From assembly GCA_965198485.1 (NCBI GenBank), contig CBDAPQ010000005.1:2604001-2668000 (forward strand): a DNA stretch of 64,000 nucleotides. The letters run 5' to 3'. Positions 27,519-36,016 of this stretch are shown piece by piece. The notes beneath the pieces were generated by a model. The model saw only the letters and a program-made list of their open reading frames with translations. It did no database searches and had not been told where the DNA came from. Each line of letters opens with the position of its first letter. Within the stretch, counting starts at the first letter, position 1. The DNA comes from RH-AL1 sp965198485 (lineage in GTDB: Bacteria; Pseudomonadota; Alphaproteobacteria; Rhizobiales; Beijerinckiaceae). The translations under genes were made by a program, and so were the position numbers.

Positions 27519-29069
27519 ATGTCCGACAGGCCTACCTTCTCGATCTCGACCGCTATTCCTTACGCCAACGGCTCGCCGCACATCGGCCACGCCTACGAGC
27601 TGATCGCCGCCGATGCGATCGCCCGCTTCAAGCGCATCGATGGCCACGACGTGCGCTTCATCTCCGGCATGGACGAGCATGGCCAGAAGATGCAGCAGAC
27701 GGCTGCGAGGCTCGGCATCACGACGCAGGAGCTTGCCGACCGTACGGCGGCCGAGTTCGAGGCGATGGGCGAGCTGCTCGAGGCCAATGTCGACGATCGC
27801 GTGCGCACGACCCAGCCTCGCCACATCGCCGCGGCGCAGGCGATCTGGCAGCGGATGCAGGATGCCGGCGACATCTACCTGTCGAAGTACCCCGGCTGGT
27901 ACTCGGTGCGCGACGAGGCCTTCTTCGACGAAGACGAGCTGATCGTCGCATCCGACGGGACCAAGCGCGCGCCCGGCGGCGCGCCGGTCGAGTGGGTCGA
28001 GGAGGAGAGCTACTACTTCAAGCTCTCGGCCTACGCCGGGCGCCTGCTGGCGCACTACACGACGCATCCCGAATTCATCGTTCCGGAGAAGTACCGCAAC
28101 GAAATCGTGGCCTTCGTGGAGCGCGGCCTCAACGATCTCTCGATCAGCCGCTCAACCTTCGACTGGGGCATTCTCGTGCCGGGCGACCCCAAGCACGTGA
28201 TGTACGTGTGGGTCGACGCGCTCACCAACTACCTGACCGGTACGGGCTGGCCTGCCGAGCCGGAACCTAGATTCTGGCCGATGGACGTCCACGTCATCGG
28301 CAAGGACATCACGCGCTTTCACGCGATCTTCTGGCCGGCGTTCCTGATGTCAGCGAAGCTGCCGCTGCCCAAGCAGGTCGTCGTTCACGGCTTCCTCTTC
28401 AATAAGGGGGAGAAGATGTCGAAGTCGGTCGGCAACGTCATCAACCCGCAAACGCTCGCCGATACCTACGGCGTCGATCGGCTGCGCTTCTTCTTCCTGC
28501 GTGAGGTGCCGTTCGGGCAGGACGGCAACTATTCGCACGAAGCCATCGTCAACCGAACCAACGCCGAGCTCTCGAACGACCTCGGCAACCTCAGCCAGCG
28601 CTCGCTGTCGATGATCGCCAAAAACTGCGAGGGCAGGGTGCCCGAACCCGGCGCTCTGACGGCAGCCGACGAGGCGCTGCTCGCCGATGCCCGCGCCCTG
28701 CCCGCGCTGGTGCGCGCCGCCATGGACGAGTTCACGTTGCATTTGGCGCTCGGGCACATCTGGCGGGTGGTGGCAGACGCCAACCGCTATTTCGCCGCCG
28801 AGGAACCCTGGGCAAAGAAGAAGACCGATCCTGCCCGCATGGGCACGATCCTCTACGTCACAGCCGAGGTCGTGCGTATCTTCGCCATTTTGGCGCAACC
28901 ATTCATGCCTACAGCCATGGAGCGCATGCTGGACGCGCTCGCTATTCCGGTCGACAAACGCGACCTCGCCGCGATCGAGGCAAAGGGCGGGCTGGTCCCG
29001 TTCACGCGCTTGCCGGCACCGAGCCCGATCTTCCCGCGCTTCATCGAGGAGCCCAAAGCCGACGCATGA
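27519..29069 (+). CDS. metG: Methionyl-tRNA synthetase
   Basis: The 516-residue class I synthetase charges tRNA-Met. The HIGH motif appears as PHIGHAYE and the KMSKS loop as GEKMSKSVGN. The connective-peptide region lacks the CxxC zinc pairs of the E. coli-type enzyme, and there is no C-terminal EMAP-like tRNA-binding domain, so it belongs to the short form usual in alphaproteobacteria. The stop overlaps tatD (ATGA). It follows holB by 39 bases. Confidence 0.96.
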   Translation: MSDRPTFSISTAIPYANGSPHIGHAYELIAADAIARFKRIDGHDVRFISGMDEHGQKMQQTAARLGITTQELADRTAAEFEAMGELLEANVDDRVRTTQPRHIAAAQAIWQRMQDAGDIYLSKYPGWYSVRDEAFFDEDELIVASDGTKRAPGGAPVEWVEEESYYFKLSAYAGRLLAHYTTHPEFIVPEKYRNEIVAFVERGLNDLSISRSTFDWGILVPGDPKHVMYVWVDALTNYLTGTGWPAEPEPRFWPMDVHVIGKDITRFHAIFWPAFLMSAKLPLPKQVVVHGFLFNKGEKMSKSVGNVINPQTLADTYGVDRLRFFFLREVPFGQDGNYSHEAIVNRTNAELSNDLGNLSQRSLSMIAKNCEGRVPEPGALTAADEALLADARALPALVRAAMDEFTLHLALGHIWRVVADANRYFAAEEPWAKKKTDPARMGTILYVTAEVVRIFAILAQPFMPTAMERMLDALAIPVDKRDLAAIEAKGGLVPFTRLPAPSPIFPRFIEEPKADA

Positions 29070-29863
29070 TCATCGACAGCCACTGCCACCTCGACTTTCC
29101 CGATTTCGCGCCGGAGCGGGACGTGATCGTCGCCCGGGCCCGCGCCGCCGGGCTGGCGCGGATGATCACGATCTCGACGCGCGTCGACAAGTTCGAGCAG
29201 GTACGAGCGGTAGCGGAAGCCTATCCCGAGGTCTTCTTCGCGATAGGTACCCACCCCCACGAGGCCCACCTCGATCCCGAGGTGCCGGCGCAGCGCCTCG
29301 CCGAGCTCGCGCGCCATCCCAAATGCGTAGGCATCGGCGAAGCCGGGCTCGACTACCATTACGACCGCGCGCCGCGGGACGTCGCCGCGAGAGTGTTTCG
29401 CACCCACATCGCCGCCGCGCGGATGAGCGGACTGCCGCTGGTCATCCACACCCGCGATGCCGACGACGACACCGCCGCAATCCTCGCGGAGGGGATGGGG
29501 CAGGGCACGTTCAAGGCCCTGCTCCACTGTTTCACCGCAGGGCCCGAACTCGCCCGCAAGGCGCTCGACCTCGGGCTCTCCATCTCGTTCTCGGGCGTGC
29601 TCACCTTCAAGAAGTCCGACGCGCTGCGCGCGATCGCCGCCGAGGTGCCGCTCGATCGATTGCTCGTCGAGACCGATGCACCGTTTCTCGCCCCTACACC
29701 GCATCGTGGGCAGCGCAACGAGCCGGCTTATGTCGTGCACACCGCCAAGCTCCTCGCCGAGGTCAAAGGCATCAGCTACGAGGCTCTGGCCGCCGCGACC
29801 TCGACCAACGTCATGGCCCTGTTCGATAAGATGCCGCCGCTTCGCTCGGCTGAGGCGGCATGA
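29066..29863 (+). CDS. tatD: TatD-family metal-dependent hydrolase (nuclease)
   Basis: The 265-residue TIM-barrel protein shows the metal ligands SHCHLD at the N-terminus, GEAGLDYHY in the middle, LVIHTRDA, a CFTAG motif and a late ETDAPFLAP. Family members are 3'-5' DNA exonucleases in the cytoplasm. It overlaps metG upstream and the metallohydrolase downstream by 4 bases each, so translation is probably coupled. YcfH/TatD assignments among the paralogs cannot be separated by eye. Confidence 0.93.
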   Translation: MIIDSHCHLDFPDFAPERDVIVARARAAGLARMITISTRVDKFEQVRAVAEAYPEVFFAIGTHPHEAHLDPEVPAQRLAELARHPKCVGIGEAGLDYHYDRAPRDVAARVFRTHIAAARMSGLPLVIHTRDADDDTAAILAEGMGQGTFKALLHCFTAGPELARKALDLGLSISFSGVLTFKKSDALRAIAAEVPLDRLLVETDAPFLAPTPHRGQRNEPAYVVHTAKLLAEVKGISYEALAAATSTNVMALFDKMPPLRSAEAA

Positions 29864-30660
29864 GCCTCACTATCACGATCCTCGGCTGCGGATCATCCGG
29901 CGGTGTACCGCGCGTCGGTCAGGGCTGGGGCGCCTGCGATCCCGACGATGCCCGCAACCGACGACGGCGCTGCTCGATCTTCGTTACGAAGCAGGGTGCA
30001 GATGGCGGCCGCACACAGGTGCTGGTCGACACCTCGCCCGACCTGCGCCAGCAGCTGCTGGACCTCGAGGTTGGACGCCTCGACGCGATCCTCCTGACTC
30101 ATTCCCATGCCGACCATACTCACGGAATGGATGACGTGCGCCCGCTGGTCATCAAGCAGAAGGCCCGTATCGCGCTGCACATGGACGAGCCGACCGCTGC
30201 CGTGGTGCGCCGCACGTTCTCCTATATCTTCGAAACGCCGCCCGGCAGCCTCTATCCGCCACTGCTCGAGGAGCGCCGTATCGTTCCAGGCGTCGCCGTC
30301 GTCGTGGAAGGGCCGGGCGGGCGACTCGAAGCGACACCGTTCGTCGTCCATCACGGCGAGATCGACGCGCTGGGTTTCCGCTTCGCCGATGTCGCCTACA
30401 CGCCTGATCTCAACGCCATCCCGGATGCCAGCCTCCCGTATCTCAAGGGCCTGGACCTATGGATCATCGACGCGCTGCGCTACACACGCCACCCCAGCCA
30501 CCTGTCGCTGGAAGAGACGCTTGCCTGGATTGATCGTCTCAAGCCGCGGCGCGCCGTGCTGACGAACCTCCACACCGACATGGATTTCGCCAGCCTTGCC
30601 GCGAACCTGCCGCCGGGCATAGAGCCGGCCTTCGATGGCTTGGAGCTGAACTGCAGTTGA
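29860..30660 (+). CDS. MBL-fold metallohydrolase (PhnP-like)
   Basis: The 266-residue protein has the metallo-beta-lactamase signature THSHADHTHG (HxHxDH) and opens with LGCGSSGGVPRVG, as in the PhnP/YcbX-like phosphodiesterase group. A histidine in VHHGE and TNLHTDMD near the end complete the metal site. No phn genes are nearby, so a role in phosphonate breakdown is not implied; this gene commonly follows metG and tatD in the order. It is the last gene before the presumed terminus site. Confidence 0.9.
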   Translation: MSLTITILGCGSSGGVPRVGQGWGACDPDDARNRRRRCSIFVTKQGADGGRTQVLVDTSPDLRQQLLDLEVGRLDAILLTHSHADHTHGMDDVRPLVIKQKARIALHMDEPTAAVVRRTFSYIFETPPGSLYPPLLEERRIVPGVAVVVEGPGGRLEATPFVVHHGEIDALGFRFADVAYTPDLNAIPDASLPYLKGLDLWIIDALRYTRHPSHLSLEETLAWIDRLKPRRAVLTNLHTDMDFASLAANLPPGIEPAFDGLELNCS

Positions 30661-31061
30661 CGGTTTGGGCTGGGTGCTAGGAGAGCCGGATGTTCAGACG
30701 AGCCGCCAGCTCGTCAGGCCTATGTTCCATAATATGGATTATGCGAATCATCCCCGCGAGATCGGTCTAAGGATTAGGCGTTGGATAGTTCGCGGCGTTT
30801 TCCGGGACGCCGAAGGTTCGTCGCGCCAAAAAGATCACGATCCTAAATTCGAGCAAACCAGCCGCGATTTGAGCGCAAATCAGGTAGCCAACTTTCCTAG
30901 GGGCTGTTAGCAATACGCAACGCGGGGCTTCTCCATTTCAACGGGTAACACCATGATCGAAGAGGCCGGCGGCTCTTGAGCTGCGGGCCTTTAGTGCGTG
31001 TGTCATTGATGTGTTAGATTTCGAGAGCACGGCGAGTGTCGGAGAGACGAGCAGGCATACG
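30661..31061. other. Intergenic region carrying a dif-like site
   Basis: This 400-base gap lies inside an otherwise tightly packed run and holds no believable gene; an 81-codon open frame at 30665-30910 lacks family resemblance and covers the dif-like sequence. Composition is more AT-rich than the neighbours. The last 150 bases are probably the promoter and leader of the cold-shock gene. Confidence 0.6.
30722..30749 (-). other. dif: Candidate chromosome dimer resolution site dif (XerC/XerD target)
   Basis: Read on the minus strand, the 28 bases are an 11-base arm GATTCGCATAA, a 6-base centre TCCATA and an 11-base arm TTATGGAACAT. Compared with E. coli dif as I remember it, 9 of 11, 4 of 6 and 8 of 11 bases agree (21 of 28). 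The inner CATAA/TTATG core is perfect. The site is intergenic, as dif sites are, and KOPS-like octamers on each side point towards it. Confidence 0.7.
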
Positions 31062-31727
31062 ATGAGCAAAGGTCGAGACTTCCGGGGGCCTAAGAAGCGT
31101 GGCTTCGACGACGATGGTCCCTCCCCGTTCGATGCGCCTCGCCTGTCGCGGACGCCGCGACCGGCGTTCGGCGGCACTACTTTCGGTTCACCATCGGCAC
31201 CACCGGTGGACGGCTCGGCGCCGACAGTGGACGCGGTGGTGAAATGGTTCAAGGGCGACAAGGGGTTCGGGTTCGTCGAGCTTTCCAATGGCGCCGGTGA
31301 CGCCTTTCTCCATATCGGCGCGCTCCAGTCCGCCGGCTACGAGACTGTACCGCCAGGTGCCAAGCTCAAGGTCTCCGTCGGCAACGGCATGAAGGGCGTG
31401 CAAGTCACGCGCGTCTTCGAGGTCGACACGACCGGTGCCTCCGAGCGTGCGCCACAACGTCCCTCGTTTGGTGACGCACCGCGGCCCGCGCGTCGCAGCA
31501 TGCCCGATCCCTCGACGGCGGTCTCGGTCAGCGGCAACGTCAAATGGTTCGACGAGAACAAGGGGTTCGGCTTCGTCCAGTCCAATGATGGCGGCAAGGA
31601 CGTGTTCGTGCACATCTCGATTTTGGGGCCCTCGGGGATCCAGCATCTGGCCGAAGGGCAGGCGGTCAACATGCGGGTCGTCGACACGCCGAAAGGCCGC
31701 GAGGCGCTGTCGATTTCGCTCGGTTGA
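31062..31727 (+). CDS. Two-domain cold-shock protein
   Basis: The 221-residue protein carries two cold-shock (OB-fold) domains, about residues 58-125 and 152-220. Each has the RNA-binding motifs: VVKWFKGDKGFGFVEL and DAFLHI in the first, VKWFDENKGFGFVQ and DVFVHISIL in the second. A 55-residue Arg/Pro/Gly-rich N-terminus and a Pro/Arg linker are probably disordered. Two-domain versions are common in Hyphomicrobiales. The ATG at 31062 (MSKGRDF) is preferred over 31011, which would add unconserved residues. It is a single gene with a strong terminator downstream. Confidence 0.88.
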   Translation: MSKGRDFRGPKKRGFDDDGPSPFDAPRLSRTPRPAFGGTTFGSPSAPPVDGSAPTVDAVVKWFKGDKGFGFVELSNGAGDAFLHIGALQSAGYETVPPGAKLKVSVGNGMKGVQVTRVFEVDTTGASERAPQRPSFGDAPRPARRSMPDPSTAVSVSGNVKWFDENKGFGFVQSNDGGKDVFVHISILGPSGIQHLAEGQAVNMRVVDTPKGREALSISLG

Positions 31728-31751
31728 TCCTTTCTTGGTCGACAGTCCATT

Positions 31752-31782
31752 GCGCGCCCCTGAAAGGGCGCGCTTTTCTTTT
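31752..31782 (+). terminator. Rho-independent terminator of the cold-shock gene
   Basis: A perfect 8-base GC stem (31752-31759 with 31766-31773), a 6-base loop and the run TTTTCTTTT at 31774-31782, 25 bases after the cold-shock stop codon. Confidence 0.88.
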
Positions 31783-31805
31783 GCCCTGCCCGCTCGAGGC
31801 GACGC

Positions 31806-32615
31806 GTGACGCCTTCCTCCGACATCCAGACCTTGGTCGCGATCATGGCGGCGTTGCGGACGCCGGGCAGCGGTTGTGCCTGGGACCTCGCTCAGACCCA
31901 CGCCAGCCTCGTCCCTTACGTGCTTGAGGAAGCCTACGAAGTCGCCGATGCGGTCGAGCGCGGCAACTCCGGCGATCTACGTGACGAGCTGGGCGACCTG
32001 CTTCTCCAGGTTGTCTTCCATGCCCAGCTCGCGAGCGAAACAGGCATCTTCGCCTTTCCCGACGTGGTGCGCGAGATCACTGCGAAGATGATACGCCGCC
32101 ATCCTCACGTTCTCTCGGAGACGGGCGATCTCGGCGGGTCGAGCGCCGACACGGTGATCGCCAACTGGGAGCGTATCAAGGCGGTCGAGCGAGCCGCCAA
32201 AGGTGGGTCGCGACGTGTTCTCGACAACGTGCCGCTCTCCCTGCCGGGGCTCACGCGTGCCGTGAAGCTGCAGAAGAAGGCCTCGCGCGTCGGCTTCGAT
32301 TGGGGCGACGTCAGGCTCGTGCTGGCGAAGATCCGCGAGGAGGTCGACGAGATCGCGGAAGCGCTCGATAAGCCGGCTGCAACACGCGATGCCGCGGTGG
32401 CGGATGAGATCGGCGACCTGATCTTCGCCGTCGCCAACCTGTCGCGGCACGCGGCGGTCGATCCGGAGACGGCGGTCCGCGGCACTAACGCCAAGTTCGA
32501 GCGGCGCTTCGCCTATATCGAGGATCGCCTCGCCGAGCGTGGCTCCGCGCCGGCGACATCCAGTCTCGAGGAAATGAACGGCCTCTGGGACGACGCCAAG
32601 GCTGCCGGCCTGTAA
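31806..32615 (+). CDS. mazG: Nucleoside triphosphate pyrophosphohydrolase MazG
   Basis: The 269-residue protein hydrolyses (d)NTPs to monophosphates and pyrophosphate. Two MazG domains are visible. The N-terminal one has CAWDLAQTHASL, EEAYEVADAVE and RDELGDLLLQVVFHA (ExxE-12-ExxD metal motif). The C-terminal one has KIREEVDEIAEAL and ADEIGDLIFAVANL. The start is a GTG at 31806, just after the cold-shock terminator. It converges on glnB with a 22-base gap. Confidence 0.94.
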   Translation: MTPSSDIQTLVAIMAALRTPGSGCAWDLAQTHASLVPYVLEEAYEVADAVERGNSGDLRDELGDLLLQVVFHAQLASETGIFAFPDVVREITAKMIRRHPHVLSETGDLGGSSADTVIANWERIKAVERAAKGGSRRVLDNVPLSLPGLTRAVKLQKKASRVGFDWGDVRLVLAKIREEVDEIAEALDKPAATRDAAVADEIGDLIFAVANLSRHAAVDPETAVRGTNAKFERRFAYIEDRLAERGSAPATSSLEEMNGLWDDAKAAGL

Positions 32616-32637
32616 GCCAGGCGGCGGTGGCGGCGGT

Positions 32638-32976
32638 TCAGATCGCGTCCGGCCCGGTTTCGCCGGTTCGGATGCGAACCGCGCCCTCGACGGCGGACAC
32701 GAAGATTTTGCCGTCGCCGATGCGTCCGGTTTGCGCCGCCTTGCGGATCGCCTCGACCGCGCCGTCGATCGCGCTGTCGTTCAGCACGACCTCGACCTTC
32801 ACCTTAGGTAGGAAGTCGACGACGTATTCGGCGCCGCGATAGAGTTCGGTATGCCCTTTTTGGCGGCCGAACCCTTTGGCTTCAATCACGGTGATTCCGG
32901 CAACACCAGCCTCATGAAGTGCCTCCTTCACCTCATCGAGCTTGAAGGGCTTGATGATCGCCTCGATCTTCTTCAT
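32638..32976 (-). CDS. glnB: Nitrogen regulatory protein P-II
   Basis: The 112-residue trimeric signal protein senses 2-oxoglutarate and ATP/ADP and relays nitrogen status to NtrB, glutamine synthetase adenylyltransferase and others. Tyr51 in YRGAEY is the uridylylation site. The start MKKIEAIIKPFKLDEVKE and VVDFLPK favour GlnB over GlnK, and the ending GETGPDAI is typical. Unusually for Rhizobiales it is not directly upstream of glnA, which lies 4.3 kb away, nor next to amtB. A sigma-54-type promoter lies 56 bases upstream. Confidence 0.95.
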   Translation of the reverse strand: MKKIEAIIKPFKLDEVKEALHEAGVAGITVIEAKGFGRQKGHTELYRGAEYVVDFLPKVKVEVVLNDSAIDGAVEAIRKAAQTGRIGDGKIFVSAVEGAVRIRTGETGPDAI

Positions 32977-33031
32977 GGCCGCGACAAATCCCCCTGCGTG
33001 CCGCCAAACTAGGCAGTCGCCGGGATTGTTA

Positions 33032-33046
33032 GCACTCGCTGTGCCA
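33032..33046 (-). promoter_or_regulatory. Sigma-54-type promoter of glnB
   Basis: The minus strand reads TGGCAC at -24 and GTGC at -12 with exactly the GG-N10-GC spacing of sigma-54 promoters (consensus TGGCAC-N5-TTGC). It is 56 bases before the glnB ATG, in the right orientation, and the gene is a nitrogen regulator, so NtrC control is likely. Confidence 0.65.
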
Positions 33047-33079
33047 CGGTGTCACGACCGGGAAAGGAAGGAGGCGACT

Positions 33080-33937
33080 TCAAAGCGCTGCCGGGCCGAT
33101 TTCGATCGGGAGGTCTGCGCGGCCCCACTCCGACCAGGATCCGTCGTAGAGGATACCGTCGCGGATGCCGAGTTGCTCCAACCCGAGCAACAGAACGGCC
33201 GCCGACACACCGGAGCCGCAGCTCGCGCAAACCGGCTTGTCGACGTCGACGCCTGCCTTTCGGAAGGCGGCGGCGATCTCGTCTGGCGTTCGAAGCCGCC
33301 CGTTGCCGTCGACGATCTCGCGCCAGGGGACGTTGCGCGCGCCGGGGATGTGGCCCGCTCGCAGCCCTGGCCGCGGCTCCGGTACACTGCCGGCGAACCG
33401 CGCCGCCGCCCTGGCGTCGACCAACTGCCCGCCACTTTCCGACATTTTTCGCACGGCTTCGGCGTCCGCGACCTTGCGTTTGGGGAACTGGGCGGAGAAG
33501 GCTCGCGGCGCGCGGCGGCTCTCACCCTGCTCCACTGGCAGGTCGCTCGCCTGCCAGGCGCGCCAACCGCCCTCCAGCAGGCGCACGTCGTGCGCGCCAT
33601 AGTGCTTGAACATCCACCACGCACGGGCCCCGCCGAGCAGGTCGGTCGCGTCATAGATCACGAGCGTGTCGCCATCGCCGATGCCGAGCGCGCCGACCAT
33701 GCGCGCGAAGGTCTCAGGACCGGGCAACATGTGCGGAAGGTCGATCGTATGGTCGGCCACGGCGTCGACATCGAAGCGCGCTGCGCCAGGGATGTGACCC
33801 TGTCGGAACAGCGCGTCGGCATCCCTGCCCTCGTCGGGCAGATAGAAGCTCGCCTCGATCGGCACGACGTGCGAGTCGGCCAGATGGTCGGCAAGCCATT
33901 GCGGCGTGATGAAAATATCCCTCTGGTCAGGGCTCAA
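33080..33937 (-). CDS. sseA: 3-Mercaptopyruvate/thiosulfate sulfurtransferase
   Basis: The 285-residue protein has two rhodanese domains (about 10-140 and 165-280). The active-site loop is CGSGVSA in the C-terminal domain, the pattern of 3-mercaptopyruvate sulfurtransferases rather than thiosulfate-type CRKGVT loops. It moves sulfur from mercaptopyruvate to a thiol acceptor. I place the start at a TTG at 33937, preceded by GGAG at 6 bases, because it gives the usual length; ATG starts farther up add 50 or more residues of unconserved sequence. Confidence 0.9.
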   Translation of the reverse strand: MSPDQRDIFITPQWLADHLADSHVVPIEASFYLPDEGRDADALFRQGHIPGAARFDVDAVADHTIDLPHMLPGPETFARMVGALGIGDGDTLVIYDATDLLGGARAWWMFKHYGAHDVRLLEGGWRAWQASDLPVEQGESRRAPRAFSAQFPKRKVADAEAVRKMSESGGQLVDARAAARFAGSVPEPRPGLRAGHIPGARNVPWREIVDGNGRLRTPDEIAAAFRKAGVDVDKPVCASCGSGVSAAVLLLGLEQLGIRDGILYDGSWSEWGRADLPIEIGPAAL

Positions 33938-34053
33938 GACGATCTCCGGATTGCAAGCGGAACCATCGGCGATGCGAAGGCTGCGGGGAACATAAACCAG
34001 AACACGACATGTCCGCATCGCAATACGCGATCTCAGCGCTTCGCTTACCGCCT

Positions 34054-35085
34054 TTACACGTAACCAGGATCGATATCGGCGCTGCGCTCCAGCCAAGCCG
34101 GCACCGGAAGGTTCTTGCCGCGCAGGAAGGCTGGATTGAACAGCTTCGACTGGTAGCGCGATCCGCTGTCGCAAAGGATCGTCACGATCGTGTGCCCCGG
34201 CCCGAGCTCGCGGGCGAGATGCATCGCGCCGGCAACGTTGATGCCCGACGATCCGCCGAGCAACAATCCCTCGTGCTCGGCGAGATCAAAGACGATCGGC
34301 AGAGCCTCTTCGTCCGAAATGCGGAATGCCATGTCGATGGGCGCGTCCTGCAGGTTCGCCGTCACCCTGCCCTGCCCTATGCCTTCGGTGATCGAATTGC
34401 CTTCGCTTTTCAGCTCGCCGTGCTCGACCCACTCGTACAGCGCCGAGCCGAGGGGGTCGGTCAGCGCGATCTTGATCGCAGGATTTTTCGCCTTCAGCGC
34501 GTCGGCCACTCCCGCCAAGGTGCCACCGGTGCCGACTGCGCAGGTGAAACCATCGACCGCTCCACCCGTCTGCTCCCAAATCTCGCGGCCGGTCGTCGCT
34601 TCGTGGCCGGCGCGGTTGGCGATGTTGTCGAACTGGTTGGCCCAGATCGCGCCCTCCGAGAGTTCGCCGGCGAGGCGCTCGGCGAGCCGCCCCGAGAGCT
34701 TCACGTAGTTGTTGGAATTCTTGTAAGGCACGGCCGGCACCTCGATGAGCTCCGCGCCCTGGAGCCGGAGCATGTCTTTCTTCTCCTGGCTCTGCGTTTC
34801 CGGGATCACGATCACGGTGCGGAAGCCGAGCGCGTTCGCCACGAGGGTCAATCCAATGCCGGTATTGCCTGCCGTGCCCTCGACCACGGTGCCCCCGGGC
34901 TTCAGCGCGCCGCGGCGCATCGCGTCCTCGATGATGAACAGACCGGCGCGGTCCTTGACCGAGCCGCCGGGGTTCATGAACTCCGCTTTGCCGAGGATAG
35001 TGCATCCGGTCGCCTCCGAGGCGTGCCGCAGCTTGATCAGCGGCGTGTTGCCGATCGCTTCGAGGACGGAGGACTGGGGCAACAT
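34054..35085 (-). CDS. cysK: Cysteine synthase A
   Basis: The 343-residue PLP enzyme (fold type II) makes cysteine from O-acetylserine and sulfide. The cofactor lysine is in GGSVKDRAG, TAGNTGIG holds the substrate loop, and GTGGTLAG binds the PLP phosphate. It is about 20 residues longer than E. coli CysK at the C-terminus (FLRGKNLPVPAWLERS...), as in the alphaproteobacterial type. It is transcribed in the same direction as sseA, 116 bases upstream of it, making a small sulfur cluster. A cystathionine beta-synthase-like role is a less likely alternative. Confidence 0.93.
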   Translation of the reverse strand: MLPQSSVLEAIGNTPLIKLRHASEATGCTILGKAEFMNPGGSVKDRAGLFIIEDAMRRGALKPGGTVVEGTAGNTGIGLTLVANALGFRTVIVIPETQSQEKKDMLRLQGAELIEVPAVPYKNSNNYVKLSGRLAERLAGELSEGAIWANQFDNIANRAGHEATTGREIWEQTGGAVDGFTCAVGTGGTLAGVADALKAKNPAIKIALTDPLGSALYEWVEHGELKSEGNSITEGIGQGRVTANLQDAPIDMAFRISDEEALPIVFDLAEHEGLLLGGSSGINVAGAMHLARELGPGHTIVTILCDSGSRYQSKLFNPAFLRGKNLPVPAWLERSADIDPGYV

Positions 35086-35179
35086 GGCGCTTTCTTGGAT
35101 GGTTCATCGGGTGGCCGGTCTGGGCCTATCATATAGTGAGAGAGCGGGACGAACGTTCCGAAAAGGCGCGGCTTAGGAG

Positions 35180-35965
35180 GTGAACGTCCCCGTCTATCGC
35201 GCCCGGCCGAGCGACGGCGTCGCCTGGATCACCGGCGCCAGCGCCGGCATCGGCCGCGCGTTGGCCCTGCGGCTTGCCGCCGACGGCTGGCGCGTCGCCG
35301 TGACCGCACGTCGTGGCGATAAGCTCGCTGCCTTGGCACGCGAGAGTGCCGGCGCGATCACGCCCTACCCCGGCGACGTGACGGACGCGGCAGCGATGGC
35401 GGCGATGGTCGCTGCGATCGAGGTGGGCGAGGGGCCGATCGTCCTCGCAGTCCTGAACGCGGGCGTCTACCACCTGGCGGAACGACAGCGTTTCGACGCG
35501 GCTTTGGCTTGGCAGACGATCGAGACCAATCTGGGAGGATGCGTGCGTTGCCTCGATCCACTGCTGAGCGCCATGCTGCCACGTCGGCTTGGGCAGATCG
35601 CTTTAGTGGCGTCGCTCGCCGGCTACGGCGGCATTCCGGGTTCGGTCGCCTACGGCAGCTCGAAGGCCGCGCTCATCACCATGGCCGAGGCGCTCCGGCT
35701 CACCCATTTGCGGGACGGTCTGACGATCCAGGTCGTCAATCCAGGCTTCGTGCGCACCGCAATGACAGCCCCCAACGACTATCCCATGCCGCTTATGATG
35801 AGCGCCGAGGCGGTGGCGGAACGCATCGCGGCCGGACTGCGGAGAGGCGGCTTCGAAATCGCCTTTCCGCGTCGCCTCGTATGGGCGGCGAAAGCGGCCG
35901 GACTGTTGCCTTACCCGCTCTGGCTTGCCCTGATGGCGCAGGTCACTCGGCGGGCGCTTCGCTGA
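35180..35965 (+). CDS. Short-chain dehydrogenase/reductase family oxidoreductase
   Basis: The 261-residue SDR has the NAD(P)-binding TGASAGIG (about 20-27), the structural LNAGVY and the catalytic triad S...YGSSK (YxxxK). The ARR after the second strand suggests NADP. The C-terminus is hydrophobic, as in membrane-associated classical SDRs. The start is puzzling: the only in-frame bacterial start codon after the TAG at 35174 is the GTG at 35180, which overlaps a perfect AGGAGGTGA ribosome-binding sequence. The substrate is not known. Confidence 0.85.
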   Translation: MNVPVYRARPSDGVAWITGASAGIGRALALRLAADGWRVAVTARRGDKLAALARESAGAITPYPGDVTDAAAMAAMVAAIEVGEGPIVLAVLNAGVYHLAERQRFDAALAWQTIETNLGGCVRCLDPLLSAMLPRRLGQIALVASLAGYGGIPGSVAYGSSKAALITMAEALRLTHLRDGLTIQVVNPGFVRTAMTAPNDYPMPLMMSAEAVAERIAAGLRRGGFEIAFPRRLVWAAKAAGLLPYPLWLALMAQVTRRALR

Positions 35966-35969
35966 AGCG

Positions 35970-35997
35970 AAAGTGCGGGCCTTTTGGTCCGCACTTT
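35970..35997. terminator. Bidirectional terminator between the SDR gene and glnII
   Basis: A perfect 9-base stem AAAGTGCGG (35970-35978) / CCGCACTTT (35989-35997), extended by further pairs into the loop, lies between two convergent genes. Both strands end in a short T run, so it can serve both. Confidence 0.7.
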
Positions 35998-36016
35998 GTG
36001 GCCATTCGATAGGATC

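Noticed and set aside
30665..30910. Open frame of 81 codons after the metallohydrolase
   Set aside because: It has no family resemblance, lies over the dif-like site and lacks a good ribosome-binding site.
33030..33048. TTAGCACTC at 33029-33037, the left half of a CIRCE (HrcA) heat-shock element
   Set aside because: The matching right half GAGTGCTAA is absent at the required nine-base distance, and the bases are better explained as part of the glnB sigma-54 element read on the other strand.
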